A stretch of 64,000 nucleotides of DNA. It comes from Verrucomicrobiaceae bacterium. Its GTDB lineage: Bacteria > Verrucomicrobiota > Verrucomicrobiia > Verrucomicrobiales > Akkermansiaceae. Below, one piece after another: positions 35,814 to 43,793 of the stretch. Position 1 is the first letter of the stretch. Every line of letters begins with the position of its first letter. Position numbers and translations under genes: made by a program. A model generated the notes under the pieces. That model worked only from the letters and a program-made list of their open reading frames with translations, was not told the origin of the DNA and made no database searches. The DNA is taken from contig JAIXWR010000022.1 in the NCBI GenBank assembly GCA_027491155.1, forward strand, positions 18,903 through 82,902. Direction: 5' to 3'.

Positions 35814-36863
35814 ATGATCGACCCCGAACGCATCTTTGAAATGGACTTCCTCCGCGCGACGGAGGGAGCCGCCATCGTCGCCCACCGCTGGATGGGCCGC
35901 GGCGAGAAGGAAGCCGCCGACGCCGCCGCCTGCGACGCCATCCGCGGCATGTTCGACCTGATGGACATGCGCGGCGAGGTCGTCATCGGCGAGGGCATCA
36001 AGGACGAGGCCCCCGGTATCTTCAAAGGCGAGAAGGTCGGCACCTGGGCCGAGGGCTCGCCGCAGTTCCACATCGCGCTCGATCCCGTCGACGGCACCAC
36101 CAACGTCTCGAAGGGCATGGCGAACTCCGTCTCCTGCATCGCCGCCGCCATTCCCGTCGATGGCGAGGCCAACGCGCTGGAAGACATCCCCGCCTTCTAC
36201 CTCGAGAAGCTTGCCTATCCCGAGAAGGTCCGCCGCGCCTTCATGGCGGATCCGAAACTGCCGATCAGCGTCGAGGCCCCGACCGAGGAAGTGATCAAGA
36301 TCACTGCGAAGATCCTCGAGAAGGACATCCGGGACATCGTGGTCATGGTCCTCGACCGCGACCGGAACCAACCCTACATCGACGCCGTCCGCCGCAGCGG
36401 TGCCAAGCTGCGGATGATCTCCGACGGCGACATCGCCGCCGCCATCGCGCCCGCTCTCCCTGAAAGCAACGTCGACCTCTACATCGGCATCGGCGGTGCG
36501 CCCGAAGGCGTCCTTTCCGCGGCCGGCCTGCGCTGCCTCGGCGGCGGCCTCCAGGCGAAGATCTGGCCGAAGGACAGCCTCGAGAAGCGCGTGCTGATTG
36601 CCGAAGGCTTCGGCCACCTGCTCGACCGGGTCTATCTTTCCCGCGATCTCGCCAAGGGCGACCGCATCCTGTTCAGCGCCACCGGCATCTCCGACAGCCC
36701 GCTGCTGCGCGGCGTCGAGGTCAACGGCAGCATCGCCCGCACCCACTCGGTGCTGATGCGGGTCAAGAGCCGCACCGTCCGCTCAATCAAGGCCGCCCAC
36801 GACCTCTCCGCCAAGACCTTCCGCCTCCGATCCACGAACGCGGAAGTGCTGCTGCTCGACTGA
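35814..36863 (+). CDS. glpX: Class II fructose-1,6-bisphosphatase
   Basis: This 349-residue enzyme removes the 1-phosphate of fructose-1,6-bisphosphate, the committing step of gluconeogenesis. GlpX motifs are clear: GEVVIGEGIKDEAP, the metal-binding LDPVDGTTN (D90-T96), LYIGIGGAPEGVLSAAGLRC and FSATGISDSPLLRGV. It is 36 bp downstream of rhaB and likely cotranscribed. Its position suggests that DHAP produced by the rhamnulose aldolase is routed upward to hexose phosphate, although glpX is also a housekeeping gene. No fusion or missing catalytic residue is seen. Confidence 0.93.
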   Translation: MIDPERIFEMDFLRATEGAAIVAHRWMGRGEKEAADAAACDAIRGMFDLMDMRGEVVIGEGIKDEAPGIFKGEKVGTWAEGSPQFHIALDPVDGTTNVSKGMANSVSCIAAAIPVDGEANALEDIPAFYLEKLAYPEKVRRAFMADPKLPISVEAPTEEVIKITAKILEKDIRDIVVMVLDRDRNQPYIDAVRRSGAKLRMISDGDIAAAIAPALPESNVDLYIGIGGAPEGVLSAAGLRCLGGGLQAKIWPKDSLEKRVLIAEGFGHLLDRVYLSRDLAKGDRILFSATGISDSPLLRGVEVNGSIARTHSVLMRVKSRTVRSIKAAHDLSAKTFRLRSTNAEVLLLD

Positions 36864-36947
36864 TCGACCGGACGACTGCGGTCGTTGATGAGAATCGCCA
36901 CAACCGCTTAGAAGGACCCGGTCCGCGTCACGGGTGGTCAGGAACGC

Positions 36948-36977
36948 AAACACCCGCGGCGTCGGCCGCAGGTGTTT
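36948..36977 (-). terminator. Hairpin after the fasciclin gene
   Basis: An inverted repeat, AAACACC (36948-36954) with GGTGTTT (36971-36977), continues inward as GCGGC/GCCGC. It starts 24 bp beyond the fasciclin stop on the minus strand, where the second arm ends in TTT. It may also help end the converging glpX transcript. Confidence 0.6.
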
Positions 36978-37000
36978 CGGGGAGGGAGAGGCGCGACCGC

Positions 37001-37561
37001 TCAGTGATCGAGGCCGGCAAAATCCTCGAGCGACTCGGGAACCAGCACGGTGCCGATGCTGTGCATCACGCCGTTGCTGGCCGTCACGTCGGCACTGAAC
37101 ACCTTCGACCCGTCGATCTTGATCTCGGTGCCATCGACATCGACCCCGATCTTCTCGGCGTTCATTGTTTTCATCTCGCCCTGCTTCAGGTCGGATGCGA
37201 GCACCTTGCCGGCGACCACGTGGTAGAGGAGCAGCGAACGAAGCTTCTCCTTGTTCTCAGGAAGCAACAGCTTGGCAAGAGTTCCTTCCGGCAGCTTGCC
37301 GAAGGCGTCATCGGTGGGGGCGAAGATGGTGTATTCGCCTTTCGTGCCGAGCGTGCCGTCGAGTCCCGCGGCAACCAGGGCCTTGGACAGGATCGAGAAC
37401 GTCTTGCTATCCCGGATCACCGCGGTGAGCGAGCCGGTTTCGACCACGGCCCTTTCCTCGGTCTTGGCTTTGTCGGCGGCCGCTTCCTCGGAAAAGGCAT
37501 GCGGGGCGAATGCGGCGAGCGTGACCAGCAGCGCGGCATGAATGGTGTGTTTGTTTTTCAT
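37001..37561 (-). CDS. Secreted fasciclin-domain protein
   Basis: This 186-residue protein has a signal peptide (HAALLVTLAAFAPHAFS) and one fasciclin (FAS1) domain at about 45-185: FSILSKALVAAGLDGTL, the signature YTIFAPTDDAFGKLP, LLYHVVAGKVLASDL and NGVMHSIGTVLVP. FAS1 domains mediate adhesion or binding outside the cytoplasm. ATG 37561 is selected because it opens the signal; the frame extends to 37630 without coding character. It is transcribed away from the CsbD gene across a 423-bp gap and has a hairpin terminator downstream. Confidence 0.9.
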   Translation of the reverse strand: MKNKHTIHAALLVTLAAFAPHAFSEEAAADKAKTEERAVVETGSLTAVIRDSKTFSILSKALVAAGLDGTLGTKGEYTIFAPTDDAFGKLPEGTLAKLLLPENKEKLRSLLLYHVVAGKVLASDLKQGEMKTMNAEKIGVDVDGTEIKIDGSKVFSADVTASNGVMHSIGTVLVPESLEDFAGLDH

Positions 37562-37984
37562 CGGTTTCGGATCGTTTGCCGGGAATGCCGGCGGTTCTTG
37601 TCGGGGGGAGAAGCAGACGGGGCCGCGCAATGCCTCGGGGCCTGGTGGCGGACCGTGGTTTGGTTGGCAGCTTGATCCTGCCTCCCCAGCACCATGCCTT
37701 CCGCGGTCCCGCCGCTCAATGGGGTGTATGCCTACCGGCTCCTTGCCGCCCCGATGGACATACCGCGGAGACGCTTCCCCCGGGAATCCGGGTCCCGTTC
37801 ATGCGTCCGTCACCGCCTTGCCCGACGCTCTACCGCCGGCGTGAAGCGAGTCGAATCCCGGCGGGATCCACGTGGGGAATCACCCCATAGGAATGCACTC
37901 CGTGATGACCGAATCTACCCATGCCCTCCATCCGCGGCATCGCGGTGAATCGGGGCACTCCAACCAACACGAAACCGAAAGACC
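37562..37984. other. Intergenic region between divergent genes
   Basis: These 423 bp lie between the fasciclin gene and the CsbD gene and should contain both promoters. Short open frames exist on the plus strand but have no family resemblance and no ribosome-binding site. I see no repeat, RNA gene or clear promoter box. Confidence 0.4.
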
Positions 37985-38185
37985 ATGAACTCACTCGAAA
38001 TCAAAGGCGACTGGAACATCGCCAAGGCCAAGCTGAAGCAAAAGTGGGCCAAGCTCACCGACGACGACCTGGACTACGTCGCAGGCAAGCAGGACGAGCT
38101 GCTCGGCCGCATCCAGAAGCGCACCGGCGAAACCCGTGAAGCCGTGGAGAAGGCCGTCAAGGCTTCCTGCGACCGTTGCTGTTAG
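37985..38185 (+). CDS. CsbD-family stress protein
   Basis: This 66-residue protein has the CsbD pattern: EIKGDWNIAKAKLKQKWAKL, DDDLDYVAGKQDELLGRIQKRTG and a helical tail, ending in CDRCC, an unusual cysteine cluster for the family. CsbD proteins are general-stress proteins of unknown mechanism, often strongly induced. It starts a plus-strand series of small envelope and stress genes leading to a two-component system. Confidence 0.9.
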   Translation: MNSLEIKGDWNIAKAKLKQKWAKLTDDDLDYVAGKQDELLGRIQKRTGETREAVEKAVKASCDRCC

Positions 38186-38218
38186 TGACCGGCTGCCATC
38201 CCAACACCACCGAATGCC

Positions 38219-38524
38219 ATGAAACCTACCATGAACGTTCTCCTCTCCCTCACCGTGTTCCTCCTCCTGCCGGGTTGTGACCGGCAGAAGAGTCTCATCG
38301 AGGAAGAGAAGGAGGCCACCAAAGATGCGATCGACGTCCGCAAGGAACAGGTCGACACCGCCGCCAAGCAGGCACAGGAGCGGAACGAGACAGCCGCGAA
38401 GATCGACAAGGCCAGGATCGAGGCCAACCAGGACTCGATGAAAGCCCAGCTCGATGCCGACAAGAAGAAGGCCGACGCCGACGCCAAAGCGGCCAAGGCG
38501 AAAGTGGACGCCGAGAACGAATGA
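38219..38524 (+). CDS. Small coiled-coil lipoprotein
   Basis: This 101-residue protein has a lipoprotein signal (LLSLTVFLLLPGC, lipobox cysteine at residue 19). The mature part is a continuous charged helix rich in Lys, Glu, Ala and Asp (EEEKEATKDAIDVRKEQVDT ... KADADAKAAKAKVDAENE), likely a coiled coil similar in outline to Lpp-like spacers. There is no enzymatic feature. It lies 33 bp after the CsbD gene and is followed by a strong GC hairpin. Confidence 0.8.
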   Translation: MKPTMNVLLSLTVFLLLPGCDRQKSLIEEEKEATKDAIDVRKEQVDTAAKQAQERNETAAKIDKARIEANQDSMKAQLDADKKKADADAKAAKAKVDAENE

Positions 38525-38549
38525 CCGTCGGCAAGGCGAATCCCCCTGA

Positions 38550-38577
38550 GGCCGGGCGGCTTGTCGGCCGCCCGGCC
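38550..38577. terminator. Strong GC hairpin after the coiled-coil lipoprotein gene
   Basis: A perfect 11-bp stem, GGCCGGGCGGC (38550-38560) with GCCGCCCGGCC (38567-38577) and a 6-nt loop, lies in the 89-bp gap between the two lipoprotein genes. No T tract follows, so it may attenuate or stabilise mRNA rather than terminate it. Confidence 0.5.
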
Positions 38578-38613
38578 GCGGTCCCTCGCCAGCCGTCTCC
38601 AACCACCATCCCG

Positions 38614-39102
38614 ATGAAACTTCCCATCTTCCCCCTGCTCTCCGCCATCGCTCTCGCGGTCGCCATGACCTTCGGCTCGTGCATGGTGCCGACGGACGGC
38701 TATCACGGATCCTCGACCACCATCACCACCTACCAGCCCGGGAGCAGAATTGCTTCCCTCCCGGGCGGTTACCGGACCGAGACCATCTCCGGAATCTCCT
38801 ACTACTACCACGATGGTTATTACTACCGCTCCGACTCCGGCGGCTACGTGGTCGTGGAGCCACCCCGCACGAGCCGCTACTACGGCGACTACGATCGCCA
38901 CCACCACGCCCGGCATCGTGACCGGGCGGAACAGCAGGACTACCGCCGACAGGGCGGTTCGCAAACCGGGGAAGTCCGCACCGTCACCCGCCTCCCCGAC
39001 GGCTACCGGACAATCAACCGCGACGGCATTCAATACTACCAAGCCGGTGATCGATACTACCGCCGCGAGGGCGGCGGCTACGTGATGGTCGACTGGCCGT
39101 GA
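38614..39102 (+). CDS. DUF6515-like lipoprotein, tyrosine-rich
   Basis: This 162-residue protein has a lipoprotein signal (PLLSAIALAVAMTFGSC, cysteine near residue 23). The mature part has two related modules of the form LPxGYRTxxxxGxxYYxxxxxYYRxxxGGYVxV (LPGGYRTETISGISYYYHDG...GGYVVVE and LPDGYRTINRDGIQYYQAGD...GGYVMVDWP) separated by a His/Arg/Asp-rich linker. This resembles DUF6515 proteins. The function is unknown; tyrosine-rich repeats suggest a surface or matrix role. ATG 38614 opens the signal peptide. Confidence 0.75.
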   Translation: MKLPIFPLLSAIALAVAMTFGSCMVPTDGYHGSSTTITTYQPGSRIASLPGGYRTETISGISYYYHDGYYYRSDSGGYVVVEPPRTSRYYGDYDRHHHARHRDRAEQQDYRRQGGSQTGEVRTVTRLPDGYRTINRDGIQYYQAGDRYYRREGGGYVMVDWP

Positions 39103-39154
39103 TGCAGCCCTTCTCCGCATGATATGACAACCCCCTATCCCAGCAATCCCCGCC

Positions 39155-39421
39155 GTGAGCATCAGCCTTACCCCACACAGCCCCCCGGTCATGATCGTTC
39201 CGCTGGTCAGCCGCAATATGGTCCGGGCCAAGACCCTCGAGCACGCCCGCCGGGCCGGCCGCGCGCCACACCAGATCCGGCAATCCGACTACGAACGGGC
39301 GAAGCGCGAACTGACCGGCGAGTCGGACCCCGACCGCCAGGAAGCGATCTTCACCTTTTCCGACAATCTCCGCATCGGGCCGGAAGCGGAAGACCCGGGG
39401 ACCGCCCGACGGCGGGCGTGA
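39155..39421 (+). CDS. Small hypothetical protein, possibly frameshifted at its start
   Basis: At most 88 residues; the coding-like part is MIVPLVSRNMVRAKTLEHAR (ATG 39191) to about residue 70, with a charged helical stretch QIRQSDYERAKRELTGE. I do not recognise a family with confidence. The best upstream ATG (39124) is in a different frame and would join this one if the six-C tract at about 39181-39186 were one base shorter, so a frameshift or sequencing error is possible. It lies between the DUF6515-like gene and the histidine kinase. Confidence 0.45.
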   Translation: MSISLTPHSPPVMIVPLVSRNMVRAKTLEHARRAGRAPHQIRQSDYERAKRELTGESDPDRQEAIFTFSDNLRIGPEAEDPGTARRRA

Positions 39422-39524
39422 ACGGATCTTCTCGTGACCCCAGAATCGAATCGCCATCCGGAACTTGCCGTCCCATGGTGGCGATTGCCGGCGGATCGCT
39501 GACATCACCCGCCGGCCCTGATTC

Positions 39525-40685
39525 ATGAGATCCCCCTCCCCAACCTTGCGAGGCTACCGGTCGGCCCTGCGGCAGCACTTGGATGACAACCCGGCACGCG
39601 AGCAAGACGCCGCGGCTTGCCTCGGCGCCCGCGCCGCCAAGCTCGGCCTCGGTGCCTCCGACCTCGTTCGGATCCACGAGGCCTCGGTGATCGCGCTCGG
39701 ATCGGAAGCCCCGGGCCGCGACGCCGCCAAGAACACCCGGCGCGCCAAGCGCTTCCTCGCCCTCGCGATGGCAGCGCTCAAGCCACCCGCCGTGAAACAC
39801 TCCGGGAGCGAGACCAGGCTGAAGGCGACCATCGGATCCCTCCGCCAGCGCGCAGGGGAACTCGCGGCGCGCAATGCCGGACTGAGGGGGGAGATCCGCC
39901 ATCACCGGTCGGTCGAAAAAGAAATGAAGGCGGCAGCGATCCGCTCGGGCCGACTCCTCGACGAATCCCGTCGCGAGCAAGAATCGCTCCGGCTTCTTTC
40001 CCGCAAACTGCTCTCCTCCCAGGAGGAGGAGCGCAAGCGGATCAGCCGCGATCTCCACGACGTGATCGCCCAGGCCCTGACCGGCATCAACCTCCGCCTC
40101 GCCGGCATCAACCTCCAAACCACCGCCGACGCGAAGAAGCTGCTCCGGAAGATCGTCATCGCCCAAAAGCTCCTCGAGAAGTCGATGGAGGCGGTCCACC
40201 GCTTTGCCGTGGACTTGCGCCCGTCGGTGCTCGACGACCTGGGACTGATCCCAGCGCTCAACTCGCACCTGAGGCATTTCTCCGATGAGTGCGGCATCAT
40301 CGTGAACTTCACGGCGACACCGGCGGTCGAGCAACTCGACAGCGCCAGCCGTACCGCCCTCTACCGGATCGTGCAGGAGGCGATGGTCAACATTGCCCGC
40401 CATTCCGCAGCCCGCCGGGCGATCGTGAGGATCTCCGGGCACCAGCGGTCGATCCGCCTCGAGGTCATCGACAACGGCAAAGGCTTCCGGACCGGAAAGC
40501 CCGCCGCCGCGGGAGGTCCGCCACGTCTCGGACTTCTCGGCATGAAGGAGCGCGTGGAGATGGTCGGCGGCACCTTTCAAATCCAATCCAAGCCCGGCAA
40601 AGGAACCTCGATTCAAGTCGAGGTCCCGCGGCCGGTGGAACCGGCCCACCCGAACCAAGGCTCCCATCCGACCCGCCACCGATGA
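39525..40685 (+). CDS. Cytoplasmic sensor histidine kinase, HisKA_3 type
   Basis: This 386-residue kinase would autophosphorylate and pass phosphate to the downstream regulator. Residues about 10-85 are a helical domain reminiscent of the RsbU/RsbR N-terminal stress-sensing fold (tentative). A coiled coil spans about 95-165. The NarX/DesK-type dimerisation domain carries the phosphoacceptor H178 in EEERKRISRDLHDVIAQ. The HATPase_c domain (about 270-365) shows the N box (IVQEAMVNIARHS) and G boxes (VIDNGKGF, GLLGMKERVEMVGG, KPGKGTSIQVEVP). No membrane helix is seen, so a cytoplasmic cue is expected. The TGA overlaps the ATG of the response regulator (ATGA). Confidence 0.9.
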   Translation: MRSPSPTLRGYRSALRQHLDDNPAREQDAAACLGARAAKLGLGASDLVRIHEASVIALGSEAPGRDAAKNTRRAKRFLALAMAALKPPAVKHSGSETRLKATIGSLRQRAGELAARNAGLRGEIRHHRSVEKEMKAAAIRSGRLLDESRREQESLRLLSRKLLSSQEEERKRISRDLHDVIAQALTGINLRLAGINLQTTADAKKLLRKIVIAQKLLEKSMEAVHRFAVDLRPSVLDDLGLIPALNSHLRHFSDECGIIVNFTATPAVEQLDSASRTALYRIVQEAMVNIARHSAARRAIVRISGHQRSIRLEVIDNGKGFRTGKPAAAGGPPRLGLLGMKERVEMVGGTFQIQSKPGKGTSIQVEVPRPVEPAHPNQGSHPTRHR

Positions 40686-41434
40686 AACCCATCGCCGTCC
40701 TCCTCGTCGAAGACCACACCATTGTCCGCGAAGGGCTGCGCGCCCTGCTGGAAATGGAGACCGATATCGAGGTGGCCGGCGAGGCCTGCAACGGACGGGA
40801 GGCGGTCCGCGAGGCGCTGCGCCTGCAGCCCGATGTCATCGTCATGGACCTCGCGATGCCCGAACTCAACGGCCTGGAAGGCACCCGGCAGATCCTCGCG
40901 TCCCGACCCCGCACCAGGATTGTCATCCTTTCGGCCCACTGCGACGACTCCTACGTCGAGCAGGCGATGGCGCTCGGCGCCTCGGGATACCTCGTCAAGC
41001 AATCGTCCGCCCATATACTGGCGTCCGCGATCCGGACCGCCCACCGCGGAGGCACCTGCTACAGCCCTTCCATCGCCCGGCGGATCAAGGCACTTCGGCA
41101 ACATTCCGGCAGATCTCCCCGCCGCACGACGGAGCCGGACGCCATTCACCTCACGCCTCGGGAGCGGGAGGTCCTGCAACTCGTCGCCGAAGGAAAGCCT
41201 AACAAGGAGACGGCCGGAACCCTCCGCATCAGCATCAAGACCGTGGAGAAGCACCGGCAAAGCCTGATGGACAAACTCGCCATCCACGACACCGCCGGCC
41301 TGACCCGCTATGCGATCGAGATCGGAGTGATCGAAAGCAGCATCCAGGGCACCACTCTCCCACCGGCAAGCGGCCGCCGCCGCGGCAAAGCGGTAGGGTT
41401 ACACCCCATCGCGAAACCGGACCGCCGCGGCTAG
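40682..41434 (+). CDS. LuxR/NarL-type response regulator
   Basis: This 250-residue regulator has a receiver domain at 1-125 (acidic pocket E10-D11, phosphoacceptor D56 in VIVMDLAMPELNG, conserved lysine in GYLVKQSS) and a LuxR-type helix-turn-helix at about 155-215 (LTPREREVLQLVAEGKPNKE, SIKTVEKHRQSLMDKL). The C-terminus has a short basic extension. Overlap of four bases with the kinase gene indicates translational coupling and cognate partnership. Targets are unknown; the nearby CsbD, lipoprotein and DUF1328 genes are candidates. Confidence 0.92.
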   Translation: MKPIAVLLVEDHTIVREGLRALLEMETDIEVAGEACNGREAVREALRLQPDVIVMDLAMPELNGLEGTRQILASRPRTRIVILSAHCDDSYVEQAMALGASGYLVKQSSAHILASAIRTAHRGGTCYSPSIARRIKALRQHSGRSPRRTTEPDAIHLTPREREVLQLVAEGKPNKETAGTLRISIKTVEKHRQSLMDKLAIHDTAGLTRYAIEIGVIESSIQGTTLPPASGRRRGKAVGLHPIAKPDRRG

Positions 41435-41523
41435 GTTGATCTTCTGGAGACCGGCGGGACGAGGCGCTCGAAGCGACCCACCCCCGCCGGAGCTCTCCGG
41501 AAAACCCTCAACCTCCCACCGCC

Positions 41524-41676
41524 ATGTTATACTACGCCATTGTCTTCCTGGTCATCGCCCTGATCGCCGGCTGGCTGGGCTTCGGTTCCCTCGCCGGAAC
41601 CGCCGCCATGATCGCCAAGATCTGCGTCCTCGTCTTCCTGGTGCTCGCCGTTCTGGCGTTCCTGAGGACCGCCTGA
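41524..41676 (+). CDS. DUF1328 small membrane protein
   Basis: This 50-residue protein, MLYYAIVFLVIALIAGWLGF and onward, has two hydrophobic helices separated by a Gly-rich turn (GFGSLAGTAAMIAK), the complete DUF1328/YtjA pattern. It starts 89 bp after the response regulator. The function is unknown; the family is often found with stress-response genes such as csbD, as in this cluster. Confidence 0.88.
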   Translation: MLYYAIVFLVIALIAGWLGFGSLAGTAAMIAKICVLVFLVLAVLAFLRTA

Positions 41677-41832
41677 AGGCCGGCTGCCTCTTGCCTGGCC
41701 GCATCCGGTCACGCCGAATCCCCCCCCGATAACCCTGACGGCGGCCTGTCGAAAGCCAGGCTGTCGCTCAGCGTACGGGGGAAGCGGGCGTCTGCGTTTG
41801 ACTCGGCGTCCGGCGGCGGCAAGCGTCGGGCC

Positions 41833-42918
41833 CTGCTCCTCTACCTCCACATCCCCTTCTGCCACCGGGTCTGCCCGTACTGCTCGTTCTACAAGCACAC
41901 CCCGGGCGACACGCCGATCGGCTTGTTCATCGACGCCCTGTTAGAAGAAGCCCGCCAGCGCATCGCCAGCCTCCCGGAGAAGCCCCGCACCCTTTATCTC
42001 GGCGGCGGCACGCCTTCGATGCTCTCGCCCACCCATCTCCGGAAGCTCCTCGGCGGGCTGGGTGAAATCCTCGACCTCACCTCGCTCGACGAGGTCACGC
42101 TGGAAGCCAACCCCGCCACCTTCGACGTCGCCAAAGCCCGGCTGTTCCGCGAACTCGGCGTGACCCGCGTCTCGCTCGGCATCCAGTCCTTCGCCCCGCA
42201 CGTCCTCGAAACCCTCGGCCGCGAGCACGACCCCGCCCAGGCCGCGGAGTCGGTCCGCACCCTGCGCGAGGCCGGGATGCCCGCGGTGAACATCGACCTG
42301 ATGTTCTCCATCCCCGGGCTCACCCACGACGACTGGCGTCGAACCCTGGAAACCGCGATCTCCCTGCAGCCCGACCACATTTCGGCCTACAATCTCACCT
42401 ACGAGGAAGACACCGCCTTCTTCGAGGGCCTCAAGCGCGGCGATCTCGACGCCGACGAGGACCGCGACGCCTCGCAGTTCCACCTCGCCCACGATCTACT
42501 AACAGCCGCCGGCTTCGAGCACTACGAAACCTCGAACTACGCCCGTCCCGGTTACCGTTCCACCCACAACCGCGGCTACTGGCACGGCGAGGACTATCTC
42601 GGCCTCGGCCCCTCTGCCGTCTCGACCATTGGAGGAACCCGCACGAAGAACATCCCCGACACCGCCGCCTACGTCCGCATGGTGAATTCGCTCGGGCATG
42701 CCATCTCCGAAAGCGAATCGCTCGACGCCGCCCAGCGCCGCCTCGAACGCATCGCGCTGATGCTCCGCACCGACGAAGGCGTGCCGCTCGATCTTCTCGA
42801 TCCCGCCGCCGTCACCCGCCTCCAAGACCTCGGCCTCGCCGAAACCCGCGGCTCGAACCTCGCCCTCACCCTCGCCGGCTCCGCTCTCGTCGACCCCATC
42901 GCCGCCGAGCTCGCGTGA
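41833..42918 (+). CDS. hemW: HemW-like radical SAM protein with no canonical start codon
   Basis: This radical SAM protein, related to coproporphyrinogen III oxidase, is thought to act as a heme chaperone in the HemW group. The iron-sulfur motif CHRVCPYC (CxxxCxxC, first Cys codon 41860) is followed by LYLGGGTPSML, VTLEANP, VSLGIQSF and NIDLMFSIPGLT, and the HemW C-terminal domain (STHNRGYWHGEDYLGLGPSA). Between the previous in-frame stop (41674-41676) and the cluster there is no ATG, GTG or TTG in this frame. CTG 41833 gives MLLYLHIPFC, the N-terminus expected for the family, and is used here (361 residues). An in-frame TTG at 41923 would delete the cluster. An assembly error, for instance in the eight-C tract at 41720-41727, is the alternative. 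Confidence 0.85.
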   Translation: MLLYLHIPFCHRVCPYCSFYKHTPGDTPIGLFIDALLEEARQRIASLPEKPRTLYLGGGTPSMLSPTHLRKLLGGLGEILDLTSLDEVTLEANPATFDVAKARLFRELGVTRVSLGIQSFAPHVLETLGREHDPAQAAESVRTLREAGMPAVNIDLMFSIPGLTHDDWRRTLETAISLQPDHISAYNLTYEEDTAFFEGLKRGDLDADEDRDASQFHLAHDLLTAAGFEHYETSNYARPGYRSTHNRGYWHGEDYLGLGPSAVSTIGGTRTKNIPDTAAYVRMVNSLGHAISESESLDAAQRRLERIALMLRTDEGVPLDLLDPAAVTRLQDLGLAETRGSNLALTLAGSALVDPIAAELA

Positions 42919-42933
42919 CCTCTCCGAGCGATC

Positions 42934-42986
42934 GGAGTGTCGCCTTGCAGGCGACATGACGGTGGACGGGTGGTTTTCCAACCGCC
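42934..42986. repeat. REP-like hairpin element, copy 1
   Basis: The first 40 bp match the copy at 47565 at 37 positions. It contains a perfect hairpin TGTCGCC-TTGCA-GGCGACA (42938-42956), followed by a second imperfect hairpin around TGGTTTTCCAACCGCC. It sits between the convergent hemW and lipoprotein genes. Confidence 0.8.
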
Positions 42987-42991
42987 CGTGA

Positions 42992-43666
42992 TCAGCGCCC
43001 CTTCCGCCTCACCCTCTCCCAGAACCCCGGCAGTTTCTCCGTCAGCTTGTCCAGCGCCTCCTTCTTCGCGCTCCGCTTCGCCCGCTCGGTCGCGTTGTAG
43101 ACATCCATCCCCGCCGTCACACCCTTGGACGTCGCCGATTCCTCCAGCACGCCGTAAAGGTAGCCCGTCCGGGCATCGCGCACCATCAGGGTCGCGGTCG
43201 CCACCGTCGCGAAACTGTTGGTCGGAGCCAGACCCAGCGTCGCCACGGTCAGGGGCACGAAGGCATCGCTCGACCGGTTGCTGGTCTCGAAGCGATACAC
43301 CGCCACCAGATCCGCCCCCACCTTCCGCGCCTCCGCGTCGAGTTCCCGATATGACTTCACCTCGCTCACCAGCGCCACCCGGTTCAAGCTCACTATCCCC
43401 GCCACTCCCGGCAGCGCCGCTGCGGCCGCCGCGTGCTCGTCCTGCTCGACGTCCGTCTCCCCGATCATCCGGAAGCCGCCATGGGAGCCCTCGATCCGCG
43501 CCACCGCCACCCGGGCGGGAAAGCGGACCGTCGGACGCGCGTTGGAGTTCTCCTGGATCGCGCCCGACGGCCCTGGTGTCACGGGCAGGGAATAGGACGA
43601 AGGGGTGTCGTAGTGGCAGCTGTTCAGCAGCAGGGTTACCAGAAGGGAGGCGGTGAAGCGGTTCAT
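42992..43666 (-). CDS. Hypothetical lipoprotein
   Basis: This 224-residue protein has a lipoprotein signal (FTASLLVTLLLNSC, cysteine at residue 17). The mature part starts with a flexible stretch and then an alpha/beta domain (RVAVARIEGSHGGF, VSLNRVALVSEVKSYRELDA, VGADLVAVYRFETSN, TATLMVRDARTGYLYGVLEE) that resembles CsgG- or GNA1162-like outer-membrane lipoproteins in outline, but I cannot name the family. The C-terminal helix is strongly basic. It converges on hemW across a REP-like element and is divergent from pyrD. Confidence 0.75.
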   Translation of the reverse strand: MNRFTASLLVTLLLNSCHYDTPSSYSLPVTPGPSGAIQENSNARPTVRFPARVAVARIEGSHGGFRMIGETDVEQDEHAAAAAALPGVAGIVSLNRVALVSEVKSYRELDAEARKVGADLVAVYRFETSNRSSDAFVPLTVATLGLAPTNSFATVATATLMVRDARTGYLYGVLEESATSKGVTAGMDVYNATERAKRSAKKEALDKLTEKLPGFWERVRRKGR

Positions 43667-43793
43667 CGGCGCGCAGGTTAAGCCCCGGCCCTCCCATATT
43701 CGAAATCGAAAGATGCTTCCTCAACATCGTCAAAACCGATGTCCTGCAACTTCGGGATTGGACCCTTGCTTCACCCCGTTCACGCTCCGCGCC

